In this document: positions 32,269-42,772 of the stretch, one piece after another
How the letters are laid out: each line of letters starts with the position of its first letter
Position numbering within the stretch: position 1 is the stretch's first letter
NCBI GenBank assembly: GCA_048013815.1
Contig: CM106586.1
Location: 18,042,001 to 18,106,000 of the forward strand
DNA from: Setoptus koraiensis
Taxonomy: Eukaryota > Arthropoda
Reading direction: 5' to 3'
DNA length: 64,000 nucleotides
Notes under the pieces: generated by a model
Databases searched by the model: none
What the model was told of the DNA's origin: nothing
What the model saw: only the letters and a program-made list of their open reading frames with translations
Made by a program: the position numbers and the translations under genes

Positions 32269-34288
32269 ATGATATTCGCGCTCCATTATTTTCTATGGTA
32301 TTCGGCGCTAACGCCAATCTATGGGTAAGACAAATAACTATGCCGATATTAATTGATACCAATGCTAACTGTCTAAATTGTTTAAATTATTAATTGGAAT
32401 TCTTCTTTGCTATTTTTTTCGCCATATTGCCACATAACCATTCCAGTTACTTGAGTGTCTACGCGTCAGATTACTCTCATGTTTCGCCCCAGACCTTCGG
32501 TATACTTAACATGTGGCTGCCCTTTATGTCCATGGTGGCAAAACCCTTATTTTGCTCATTGGCCGACCATTATCAGGCCTATCGCACATTTTTCATTATG
32601 TTCCTCGGGCTGGCCCTGTTTGGCTGGGGCAGTTTCGGAGTGTTACCGTTCTTCATTGAGATACCCAAACAAAACGACGGGCTGAATGTTTTAAATTGGA
32701 TTTTAATATGTCTGATGACATTCGCAGCCAATCTGTCCATGAGCGTTATTTGTTGTCTTTCGGATGCGTTTGCCGTTAATCAAGCGAAAAAGACCAAAAC
32801 ATCATATGGCAAAATACGCGTTTGGGGCACAATAGGCTGGGGCATTTCGTCAGTGGCTGTCGCCTTTTTGAACGATATTCATCAGTTGCCAATATTAGTG
32901 CCAGGATTATTGTTGACCATATTCAGTTTAGTGTTGGATCTCACTGTGGTTGTTTTATGGCGAGATAGATCGAGTTTCGAGCTGGACAAGCCCATAGCGG
33001 ATATCGACGATGGAGACGATGACCAAGGGCAACAACCGCCAATGACAGTTGTTAGACACAATTCGATGGTGGACAATTGTCACAATAGATTATCCACGAC
33101 CACGGTGAATACAACAAACAGTAGCAGTCAAGTCACTAACAGAACCGATATTACCGATATCGACATCAGCCTGAAAGATGTCAATTCCTTTTCGGATGGT
33201 CACAATATCTGTCATCACATACAAGCCACAACACAATGTCCCAACACTATTGAAAATCTGTTACGCAACGAAGCCGCCCCCCAAGATCCCTACTGCACCA
33301 AAGTGTCTGTGGTGTCGCCCTGTGATACGGCCACTAGTCAAACAATTACGTCTATTTACGGAACTATCAACAGTTATGTCGACGATAAAAACAAAAGTGC
33401 CAACGCAAGCGGTCAACAAATGGCAGCGACCCATCAAGCCAAAAAGAAACAAGTCATAACACTTAGATTGCAATTGCTCATGTTGTATATGGTGATAAAT
33501 GCTCGTCCATCTCTGATACGTTTCATGATATTATTCACATTGTCAGGTCTATTAATGTCCATGCAGTGGGTGTATTTTTTCCTCTATTTAGAACAAATAT
33601 ACAAAACAGATTTCACTTATATATCCAGTCTGTCAATGGTGGGACAGAGCCTATTGGGCGAGCTGCCATTCTTTATAATATCACAAAAAATTATTGATCT
33701 GATTGGCAGATCCAATGCGCTCAGTTTCAGCATAGCCGCCATAGCAATCCGTTATCTATTGTACATATATTTGTTGCCATATGTTAGCATGTATTTTGTA
33801 GTGTTAGTTGAGGCCTTGCAGGGGCCCAGTTTTGGGCTGTTTTATGTGGTCATGACAGACATTGGTATGGACTATTCAAACTGTGATGATGTCATAGTGA
33901 AACTAGTAGATTCTAATCACATTGAAAACAATGCTCAAGATATACAAACTAGTAGGCGAGCTCTCAGAGCAACCATGCAAGGACTGGTGAGTGCCTGTTT
34001 TGAGGTGAGTTTATACAATCACAATAATTGCTGTCACTATTCATGCCAATCGCCACAATATTTTAGCTAGATAATTAATTGTATCACGCGAAAAATATGT
34101 GTTTTACACGTTATTGCACCCATATCATCACCACTGACTGTCATCAGGGCCTCGGACAGGGTCTGGGCTCTGTCATAGGTGGCTACGTCATACAGCATCA
34201 AGGATGGGATCAGCTTTGGGTTGGATCAGCTTTATTGGCCCTCTCTGGAGCCCTAGTCAATTTCATAATAGATATCAACAACAGATAG
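32269..34288 (+). CDS. MFSD6-like major facilitator protein B, three exons
   Basis: Exons 32269-32324, 32447-34004 and 34148-34288 give 584 residues. Introns are 122 bp (atgg|gtaaga...ttccag|t, phase 2) and 143 bp (gag|gtgagt...catcag|g, phase 0). The start reads MIFALHYFLWYSALTPIYG and joins YLSVYASDYSHVSPQTFGIL. Later blocks are MVAKPLFCSLADHYQAYR, KTSYGKIRVWGTIGWGISS, a polar loop of about 180 residues, GELPFFIISQKIIDLIG, VEALQGPSFGLFYVVMTD, ATMQGLVSACFE|GLGQGLGS and a final helix. These are diagnostic of MFS_1-like/MFSD6 proteins, which have 12 helices, a large central loop and an unknown substrate in most species. The first intron is at the same codon position and phase as in gene A, so the two are paralogues. 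Confidence 0.88.
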
Positions 34289-34305
34289 TTGTTGCAAGAT
34301 GATAG

Positions 34306-34311
34306 AATAAA
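34306..34311 (+). terminator. Polyadenylation signal of MFSD6-like gene B
   Basis: AATAAA 18 nt after the stop codon, followed by an A-rich stretch. Confidence 0.55.
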
Positions 34312-34499
34312 AAAATAATAATAACAATTATAATCTACTTCGGTCACCACCATCAGTTGTGTGAATAGTTGTCGGGTGAAGCGACTCATTCGCTGATCTT
34401 GCAACGATTGCTGTCTTTTTCGAGTCTATTAATGTATTCAGTGGTATTCCCAAGGGTGGAGGTATCATCGGATCTGCTAAAAGGGGCACTTGGCAAATT

Positions 34500-34869
34500 T
34501 TTTGATCATATTTGGCAATTCTAGAAAGGTCTAGCCAAAAACAAATCATGTGAAATTTTCGTTTTAGACTCCTTGTTGAGCGCATGATTCGACTAAATGT
34601 CGAGTTTAAACATCGAGTTTCTTCGTGATACATGAATATTTTCGTTCTATTTTTGAATATTCGTCCATGTAAATTTCCTCCAAAGTGTAAATTTAGGAAC
34701 GATAACTGATGATTCATCAGTGATGAAGATCTGTCATCTGACATTGACGAATTTCTGCATTGGCATGCTCAAATTACGGGACAAATTGGACGTATTACAG
34801 CATTATTGATTGTTGTAGATCTAATAGAACAGCAAACACAATAGCATAAAAACCCAAGTATCAGTCAAT
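34500..34869 (+). promoter_or_regulatory. Upstream cassette of secreted protein 1
   Basis: Shares blocks with the region above secreted protein 2 (36935-37213): tgtgaaattttcgttttaga, tattttcgttctattttt and, nearest the start, caatagcata (34839). This marks the 5' limit of the duplication. No clear TATA/initiator pair. Confidence 0.55.
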
Positions 34870-36192
34870 ATGAATTCATTTGGAGCCCCATCGTTGGCAG
34901 CGCTAGCGTTTCTTGTCTACTGCGAGCTAGCCAGTTCCAGTGAAATCGCAAGGCCAGAAACGGGACATATCGCAAGACTTCCTGGGGGCCAAGGAGATGG
35001 ATTAACTCAAGAATATTTCAAAGCGTTTTTTGTGAGAGGACCGGAAGAAGACCTAGAGGACCCATTGGATTATCTTGGGCAGGAGTGGCGCTACGAATCA
35101 CCAGATTCGGATGATCAGGATTTATCCCCTGGCGCAACAAGCGAACATTGTGTTGATTTTCTTCGGGACTTCATCGATGCTGACTATAAATTGGGCAACT
35201 ATGTCGATTTGATTTACCTAGACTCATGTCTAGGATATCTATACGATGACAACCAATACAAGTTTACCGACCAGGAGAGCCCACAGCGAGCAAAGATCAT
35301 TGAGTCTCTCATAGGTAACGAAAACTTGAAAAAAATCTACACAGGTACCGAAATAGAAACATGGAATTCGGAGAGTCGTAAATTTGTTCTAGAAATGTTG
35401 CTTACCGGCTTCAAAAGGTCTGTTTTCAGTGTTAGTCTTTGCGCCGATAAGATAGAAGTGCTAACGAAATATGCCCAAGATCGAAAATTGTTGGACAATT
35501 TAGCGGAGGACAGTTACGTGAAACTTTTGGATGACGCTGTTCGACGTATGGGACGAAAATGCTATTCGGAACTACTCAAGGAGCATGCTGATCATTATCC
35601 GTACGCCAAACATGGCATAAGTATGGTTCCGAACCCCATAGATTTGCTGCCAGCCCGAAAACAAAGAAAAAGAGAGCAATGGTCCAAAGATACGGTGAAA
35701 ATCTTACAAAAATCCATGGGCCTGTCTTCGCTTGCCGCGGTCGATCTAGACAATGCGCAATCATTTGCCCATGAGCTAAAAACGAATGATCCCAAGGCTC
35801 AGCAACAGCTATTGACCAATTTGTCGAACTATGCCAATAAGAAGCTTGGGCATTTATCCAAGTCCGAGAATGAAGACACAGTCAAGGCCAACTACCTGGC
35901 TCTGAAGAACCGCCTCTGTCAAAATTACATCACCAGAGAATTAGAGATATTGATCAAAATGTTGCCTTACAGAGACTTTTTCGGCGATTTGGAGGGTCTT
36001 TTGTACAATTTTCCGGAGAGGGAATTCACCTCGAAGGTTAAAATTATGTACTTGACATCTTTCATGTGTCGCTATATCAATTTGACTGATGCCGCAACAA
36101 CAGCAGCTAATAATTATGCAGTAAACTTAGCGGGAAATCCTGCTGTCGCACTGCAGATCTGGCCAATGGCAGCTCCCACTCACAGCCTGTGA
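34870..36192 (+). CDS. Secreted protein 1, 440 residues, family not recognised
   Basis: Intronless. Signal peptide MNSFGAPSLAALAFLVYC to about SSSEI. The mature protein begins with a conserved RLPGGQGDGL block, then a variable acidic segment (residues 55-95). The rest is helical and rich in charged residues. Six cysteines of the mature chain are shared with the neighbouring copy: HCVDF, DSCLGYL, SLCADK, KCYSEL, RLCQNY and FMCRYI. They probably form three disulfides. A basic segment (ARKQRKREQ) at about 265 is followed by a 60-residue core identical or nearly so in both copies, starting KILQKSMGLSSLAAVDLDNA. The C-terminus ends AAPTHSL; compared with copy 2 it carries about 14 extra bases just before the stop. 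I recognise no known domain. A lineage-specific extracellular or salivary/reproductive protein is possible but not shown. Confidence 0.85.
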   Translation: MNSFGAPSLAALAFLVYCELASSSEIARPETGHIARLPGGQGDGLTQEYFKAFFVRGPEEDLEDPLDYLGQEWRYESPDSDDQDLSPGATSEHCVDFLRDFIDADYKLGNYVDLIYLDSCLGYLYDDNQYKFTDQESPQRAKIIESLIGNENLKKIYTGTEIETWNSESRKFVLEMLLTGFKRSVFSVSLCADKIEVLTKYAQDRKLLDNLAEDSYVKLLDDAVRRMGRKCYSELLKEHADHYPYAKHGISMVPNPIDLLPARKQRKREQWSKDTVKILQKSMGLSSLAAVDLDNAQSFAHELKTNDPKAQQQLLTNLSNYANKKLGHLSKSENEDTVKANYLALKNRLCQNYITRELEILIKMLPYRDFFGDLEGLLYNFPEREFTSKVKIMYLTSFMCRYINLTDAATTAANNYAVNLAGNPAVALQIWPMAAPTHSL

Positions 36193-37213
36193 GTCACAGG
36201 CCAGAATAATCATATAATTCGCCTCTCGATGCCTCTAGCTCAGCCATGAATGGACCGATCTGGTGCAATTCCGTTATTTGTAGTCTTGGCGAATCGATTC
36301 ATGCACCAACCAAAATCAAAATTTAGCAACAAAAAAGGTTCAAACTATCAAACTCGGGATGAGCGATATTGTTCGCGCGATTGTGTGGAATTTTCGTTTT
36401 AGACTGCTTTGCATTAGTCTTGTTAGTTGAGAAATGGAACCATTGTGTCCGGAAGAATCGTCAAAGAGAGTATGGATGTGAAATTGGTCCACACGTAAAA
36501 CTGCTACCCTCTTGATACTCATCTCTTTCACTAGCATCGCTCAATTTAGTGATTTTCATCGATGAATCAACCGAAAATCATTAGAGAGAAAATTTTCACG
36601 AGAAGGGTGAGAGACAATCAATATATCGAAGTTGTCGAACAGCTTGGTGCACAAATTTAGTGTCGCTGTCAGCTTACAATCAACAAGCTTGATGATGGGG
36701 CTTCAGTTGCCTGTCTCGTCTGCATGTAAGAGATCTAAAAACCTGCAAAGATTGTGTTTTCGCGCAGAGATATTCAAACATCCAAGTCATCAACAATTCA
36801 CTATCAGAGGCTAAATATAGTTGGATGCAAGGCGACGCAAAAAAAAACTTCAGACTATCATTTTCCGGCTCCTCTAGCAAAGAAAAAGTTTCAAACTGTC
36901 AAACTCGAAACGAACGATATTGTTCACGCGATTGTGTGAAATTTTCGATTTAGACTGCTTGTTGAATGTATGTCTCGATTAAATGTCAAATACTATAGAT
37001 TTTCATTGTACATAGACATTTATTTTCGTTCTATTTTCAGATATTCATCTCTATGAATCCATGGTGTAAAATTAGAAACTATATCTGGTCGAAGTCTGCT
37101 ATAAATTGAGAGCTCTTTGCATCAGCATGTTCAGATCGTTTGAGAAATTCAAAATACAATAGCATAATTGATTTAGATCAATTAGAATAGGATTAACAAT
37201 AGTATCAATCAAT
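36193..37213 (+). other. Spacer of the tandem pair, with an orphan copy of the upstream cassette
   Basis: 36193-36330 is the 3' flank, similar to that of copy 2 (gaataatcat, ctctagctcagccatgaatg). 36328-36412 repeats the distal part of the upstream cassette (ttcaaactatcaaactcg, gcgattgtgtggaattttcg) but no coding sequence follows. 36880-37213 holds the full upstream cassette of copy 2, with caatagcata at 37157. Confidence 0.6.
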
Positions 37214-38536
37214 ATGAATTCATTTAGAGCCTCATCGTTGGCAGCGCTGGCGTTGCTAGTTTACTGCAACCTAGCCAGTTCCAGTGAAATTGAATCAAGG
37301 CCAGCCATGGGCCATATGGCAAGACTTCCTGGGGGCCAAGGAGACGGATTGTATCGAGAATATTTCAGAATATTTTTGCTGGGAACATTGGACGAGGCAT
37401 ATGATCTGAAACAGGATTGGCGCGAAGAAACACCTAAATTGGATGATCACGACTGGCGCAACTACTCACCAACGAGCTACTTTTGCGTTGATCTTTTGCG
37501 AGATTTCGTCAATGCTGACTATAAATTGGACAACTATGTCGATTTGATTCACCTGGACGCTTGTCTGGGCTATTTGTACGATGACAACCAATACAAGTTT
37601 ACCGATCCGGAGAGCCCACTGCAAGCAAAGATCATTGAGTCTCTCTTGGGTAATGAAAACTTGAAAAAAATCTACACAGGTACCCAAATAGAAACATGGA
37701 ATCCGGAGAGTCTTAAATTTGTTCTGGAAATGCTGAAAACTGGGTTCGAAAGGTCTGCATTCAGTCTCAGTCTTTGCGACGATAGGATAGAAGTGCTAAC
37801 AAAATATGCCCAAGATCGAAAAGTGTTGGACAATTTATCGGAGGACAGTTACGTGAAAATTTTGGACGACTCTGCCAGACGTATGGGACAACGATGCTAC
37901 TCGGAACTACTCAAGAAGCTAGCGCAAGCTTATCCGTATACCAAACATGGCATAAGTATGGTTCCGAACCCCATAAATCTGCTTCCGTTGCCGGCCCGAA
38001 AACAGCGACATAGAGAGCACTGGACCGAGAATTCGATGAAAATCTTACAAAAATCCATGGGCCTGTCTTCGCTTGCCGCGGTCGATCTAGACAATGCGCA
38101 ATCGTTTGCCCATGAGCTAAAAACGAACGATCCCAAGGCTCAGCAACAGCTTTTGACCAATTTGTCGAACTATGCCAATAAGAAGTTTGGGCATTTATCC
38201 AAGTCCGAGAATGAAGGTGTGGCCAAATCCAACTACCTATCTCTGAAGAAACGTCTCTGTGAAAATTTCATGCCCAGAGTGTTAGAGATATTGATCCAAA
38301 TGTTGCCTCAAAGAGAATTTTTCGGCGACTTGGAGAGTGTTCTGTACGATTTCCCCGAGAAAGAGTTCGCCCCGAAGGTCAGAATCACGTACTTGACAAA
38401 TTTCCTGTGTCGCTACATCGATTTGACTGATGCCACGACAACGGCAACAAATAATTATGCGGTACATTTAGCGGCAGACCCCGCAGTCGCGCTGCAGATC
38501 TGGCCAATGGCGGCTCCCTCTCACAGGCCCGAATAA
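37214..38536 (+). CDS. Secreted protein 2, paralogue of protein 1, 440 residues
   Basis: Same architecture and the same length as protein 1, with intronless frame and signal peptide MNSFRASSLAALALLVYC. The six cysteines are all kept (YFCVDL, DACLGYL, SLCDDR, RCYSEL, RLCENF, FLCRYI). The segment at residues 50-90 is strongly diverged (KQDWREETPKLDDHDW), whereas the core at about residues 275-335 is nearly identical, also at synonymous sites. The C-terminus reads AAPSHRPE. It lies 2,344 bp downstream of protein 1 in direct orientation, so unequal crossing-over formed the pair. Both frames are intact, so both are likely expressed. A possible AATAAA is at 38805. Function unknown. Confidence 0.85.
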   Translation: MNSFRASSLAALALLVYCNLASSSEIESRPAMGHMARLPGGQGDGLYREYFRIFLLGTLDEAYDLKQDWREETPKLDDHDWRNYSPTSYFCVDLLRDFVNADYKLDNYVDLIHLDACLGYLYDDNQYKFTDPESPLQAKIIESLLGNENLKKIYTGTQIETWNPESLKFVLEMLKTGFERSAFSLSLCDDRIEVLTKYAQDRKVLDNLSEDSYVKILDDSARRMGQRCYSELLKKLAQAYPYTKHGISMVPNPINLLPLPARKQRHREHWTENSMKILQKSMGLSSLAAVDLDNAQSFAHELKTNDPKAQQQLLTNLSNYANKKFGHLSKSENEGVAKSNYLSLKKRLCENFMPRVLEILIQMLPQREFFGDLESVLYDFPEKEFAPKVRITYLTNFLCRYIDLTDATTTATNNYAVHLAADPAVALQIWPMAAPSHRPE

Positions 38537-39966
38537 TCATGTGATTCGCATCTAGGTGCCTCCAGTTGAGCCACGAGTGGACTGTTCCGGTGAAAACTCG
38601 CGCTCAATTTATTCGTTTTCTCGGCGAAGCGAATTCATGGGGCGAGGCTCAATTGGCCGCTCATCACTGTGGAGAAAAACTTGGAAATGGTGAAATTTGG
38701 ACAATGTCTCGAGTTTGGAAATTTCGACAATCTCTCGAGTTTGGAAATTTCTATTCGCATTCTCGCTGCAACGAGATGCCCGCAATTAGAATGTGTTCGG
38801 CAGAAATAAAAGCGTGCGCTTCCATCGGTCGCTTCTTTCGGACAAAACAACAATTCGCTCTTGTCAAGACTGTTTGCATTGCGCGATATCATTGCGTTTC
38901 CATTAGTGTAGTTAATTGTTTTTTGAGGGCATCGCTTGTGGCCCGATGGTTCAACAACATATTGACACGAGATATATTACGCTGTTAAGTTGCCATGAGC
39001 AACATGAGCGCCGACAATAGCAATGAATGATGTCGAAAATGATGAATGTCTGTTGCTTGCGTCACGTAGACTTAGTGTCGCCATCTTGTCCTGTGACGTA
39101 CAACTATTTACAACAACTATTCACAAACTGACAAGCCCACTAAATTAATAGCGACAGCAACAATACATTTGATTATGTTTTGCTTACAAGTTACGTAATA
39201 ATGTGTTACTGGAACCAAACAAATATTGGTGTCAGTGCCGTTGTTGTTGTTGTTGTTGCTGTTGCTGTTTGTGCTAATGTTTGTGGCTGGCAAGACAGTT
39301 GCACCATAAACAAGCGACCGAGACAAGCAAACAAAAAAATGAGATCATCAACATTTTAAACTGCTCGCTGGCGCTGGCATTTGCGCAGCATTTGTCGATT
39401 GTCGCCTATGGTAACGAGCGCGTCGCTTACATAATATATGGTTTATATAATACTAGCTCGAGTCAGCTGTCAGTTGGCGCCCACGCTGCTGACGATTGCA
39501 TAAATGAGCTCGGCGGAGGCGGCGGCATGAGCAGCATGCCGCCGCTACCTAGGCAAATTTGTCACTGTGGCTGCTGTGTGTTGGCTTGTGCAAACAAGCA
39601 ACGCGAACGATTCTTTCGACTTGCCGGCCGGGCTGGTGCCCAATTCGTAACTTATCCGTTTGTTGTTGTCGACATAATGATCATTGCATCATTGCCGACA
39701 TCTCTTTGCCGAGTTGCAAAGGGGAAAAAGAGAATTGCCGAAGAAACAAAAACTTGACAACTCTCGCTGTCTCTGTCTATTTATTTATCACTAACTAACT
39801 TTTGTGCGCGCCCTCTTGCAACGCTATTGACTCGGCGAGCTAATTACTCGGCTGCTTCACGAGGGGCGCTGGCTCATCATCACTCATCATCGGCAGCGGA
39901 TACAATTATCGTGGGCGCATGCAAATCCGCTGCTGCTGTTACCTTGCCGTGTTGCGCCGGTGTGTC

Positions 39967-40085
39967 ACAGCAACAGCAGCGACAACAACAACGACAGCAA
40001 CGACAACAGCAACGGCAACAACGACAACAACAACAACGACAACAGCAACAACAACAACGGCGAAAACAGCGACAACGACACCGAC
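39967..40085. repeat. CAACAG/CGACAA microsatellite
   Basis: Mixed caacag, cgacaa and cggcaa trinucleotides over about 120 bp. Confidence 0.85.
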
Positions 40086-40379
40086 ACGCTGCGCTTGTAA
40101 ATACTAAATACGTAATAATGTGTGACTAGAGCGCCGCCGAGCTTTGCTGTTTGCACTGTTGGGGGCGCCACAAATGCAAATTACTCAGGGGGGCGCTTGC
40201 GTGATGCGCGCAGCCGCCAGCGGACTGGCACCACGCTCGCTGGCCGCAGTGAACCTAGGGTCGCTCGGCAGCACTGTCATCCAGCAACAACATTCACGTT
40301 TTATGTTTCATTGAGTGAAATCTTGCTCTGTTGTCGCCACACCGACCCCATTGTGCGTTCCAACAATGTGAACGAGGCC

Positions 40380-40475
40380 GCAACAACGCCGACAACAGCA
40401 ACCACGACGCCGACAGCAGCAACAACAACGACGACAACAGCAACAACAACGACGACAACAGCAACAACAAGCAGC
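40380..40475. repeat. CAACAACGACGA microsatellite
   Basis: About 95 bp of caa/cga/cag trinucleotides, with a 21-bp higher-order period (caacaacaacgacgacaacag) towards the end. Confidence 0.85.
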
Positions 40476-41112
40476 CAGCACCGAAAACAGGTTGCGCCGG
40501 CCATTGATCGTTTGGGCCTCTTCGCAGCTGGGCGAGACACAATGATTGTGAGTTGAGGCCGCGCGAGTCACTTTAGACTCGAACTGAAAGCGTCATTGTC
40601 AGACACAACGACAGATTGAGATTGTTTAATAAATTAGTAAAATGACATCGACACAAAGAATTGTTTCAACAAGCAAACGGGGCCTGTTATAAGGCAACAC
40701 AAGTCACGGTCACAAAATGGCCCCACACACCAGACAAACAACCGACAACAATAACAAGAAGCAAATTTAAATCTCGCACCATCGTTATTCAAACTAAACC
40801 AGAAACTAACGCCTGTCGAAATTGGCCCACATCAAATAGATCGGATAGAGTGTTCGTCAAGTTGATTTGACGAACAAGTCGAGTTGACAGCGGCCAGTGC
40901 TAAACGACAGAAACGACACCACTTTTTGACGACACACCGGCGCCAGTTGAATTTGGGTCAGTCGCGCTCGAATCAGTGGCATCCGGATTTGGATCAGTGG
41001 CGTTCAAATCGGTTGCGTTCGAATCGGCCAATCGATCCCGGCGAGGGCCCCACAAGTGCTCGCAAGTGCTCACAAGTGCACCAGTGTATTTGAACAAATC
41101 GACAATTGATCC

Positions 41113-41209
41113 ATGGCGCTCGAGTGCTCATTCAGGGCGCTGACCGCGCCCGCCGCCAACGAGCTGCTCCAAAATCACAACAGTCTGACGTTCAAGCTGC
41201 TCAAGACAG
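41113..41209 (+). CDS. Candidate first coding exon of an unidentified gene
   Basis: ATG in good context (gatccATGG) opens 32 codons to a strong donor (acag|gtgagt), phase 1. The peptide starts MALECSFRALTAPAANELLQ and continues with NHNSLTFKLLKT. It is low in repeats, which contrasts with surrounding sequence. I recognise no family and could not find the next exon. The rest of the window to the right, with few other genes, may be a long intron of this gene. Chance occurrence is possible. Confidence 0.35.
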
Positions 41210-41789
41210 GTGAGTCTCTCTTCTGCTCGGTTTATCACTGACAAATCATCACTGACAGATTATCACTGACAGATTATCACTGACAAATTCAAATCATTAT
41301 CAATTATGAGGTCACATCATACAGTAGTACCAACAACTCTGTGAGCAGTTGCTCACAGCCCGTGAGTCGCGGCTGTCACGCGGCCGCGGTCGCAACTGCA
41401 ATCATTGCAGTGCAACGAAATTTTATTATTTTATTTTATTTTATTCAGTCTGCTCATTGTGGCGCTATCGTCGATAATAAACAGATAAATAAATTGTTGG
41501 ATAAATGCGGCCGATCCATGCGATTCGTGCGGCCATACAACATACATTGTAATCGGCTTACAACGGGCTCAATCAAAACAATATCAGCGCCGGCACAACA
41601 AACGCTGCTGGCTGTGAATATACGACGGATATTCACTTATAAGTTATTTTTCGCCTTATACTTCAATGGGGCGCACGAGTTGACGATAGGCGCACACAAA
41701 TCAGTGTCGTAATTAATTGATTTCGTTGCGTTCTCGCGGCCGGTGCATCGGTCATTTGCACCAGTCGTTTGCGGTGGTCAGCATGCACT

Positions 41790-41866
41790 ACTAGCACAAT
41801 ACTAATAGCACAATACTAATGGCACAATACTAATAGCACAATACTAATAGCATAATACTGATAGCG
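41790..41866. repeat. 15-bp tandem repeat (tagcacaatactaat)
   Basis: Five copies with single-base differences. Confidence 0.85.
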
Positions 41867-42674
41867 TGATGCTATGCAAATCATCATCACATACTATGTG
41901 CAAGCGAATCAGCGACAATGTCGGGGTGGGCCCGCTTGCAGCGCTGTCTCGGGCGTCGCGGCTGTCGCGGTGCCGGTCGCTAGGCGCCCGGCTAAGCGTA
42001 AGCGGCTGAGCCCCCGCACCCAGAGGCCAACATTTTGGCCGACTGGAGGCGAAAATGGTAGAAACGCAATCGCCAACAAACGGCCCAGAGAAACAGAAAA
42101 GGGAGGCCGGCGTTTTGGGGGCCAGTCGGACAGTCGGCCAGGTTAGCTAATGGTCACACAGCCTGTGACATACACAGTATTACACAGTGTGTACATCGCG
42201 GGCGCAACCAAGCCGGCCAGCCACCGACCGGCGGTGAGTCTGGCGAGACGCGAAATAAGATAATATCGCTCCTTGCGTTGCGCAATCTCTGGCCTAGACA
42301 GGGCCCCAGACGCGAGCCTCACGTGCGCCTTCTAGACTGCACAGTGTGCACCACTTCCTAAAAGGTTTTTTAATATCCGTTTTAATCACTTGATCGCCAT
42401 TTGCGATCAGGGCAAAACCTGTGCGAATTGTGCTTGGCGCGCTTCAGCCAAGATAATGCCCCGCTATTTGGGGGCCCCGCGTACCCGCGTGCATGCCAGC
42501 CAACATTGCGCGCCAGCTAATAAGGTTAAGGTATCGCGCACACACAAGAAGCCACACTGTGCCAGGCCAATACGTTGCCGTTATTTGCCACTTAACAAGC
42601 CAGACTTGGCGAGGCCCGAGTAGCAGCGTCAGCTAACGACGACACAGGCCACTATTTAACGAGCTAGCTAAGTA

Positions 42675-42772
42675 ACGGGAAAAAACGCGGCAACACGCGG
42701 TAACGGGAAAAACGCGGCAACACGCGGTAACGGGAAAAACGCGGCAACACGCGGCAACACGCGGTAACGGGG
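42675..42772. repeat. Compound array: aacgggaaaaacgcggcaac
   Basis: Three copies of a 30-bp unit made of cggtaacgggaaaaacg and cggcaacacg. The inner 10-bp cggcaacacg is itself amplified at the end. Confidence 0.85.

Larger units (their letters stand above)
38537..41112. other. Right edge of the gene island and return to repeat-rich DNA
   Basis: No gene supported up to the candidate exon at 41113. Repeats are listed separately. GC content and trinucleotide repeats rise from about 39.2 kb. An 18-bp cattgtcgttgatcc-type motif array (gatcagtggcgttcaaatcg) lies at 40960-41030. Confidence 0.45.
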
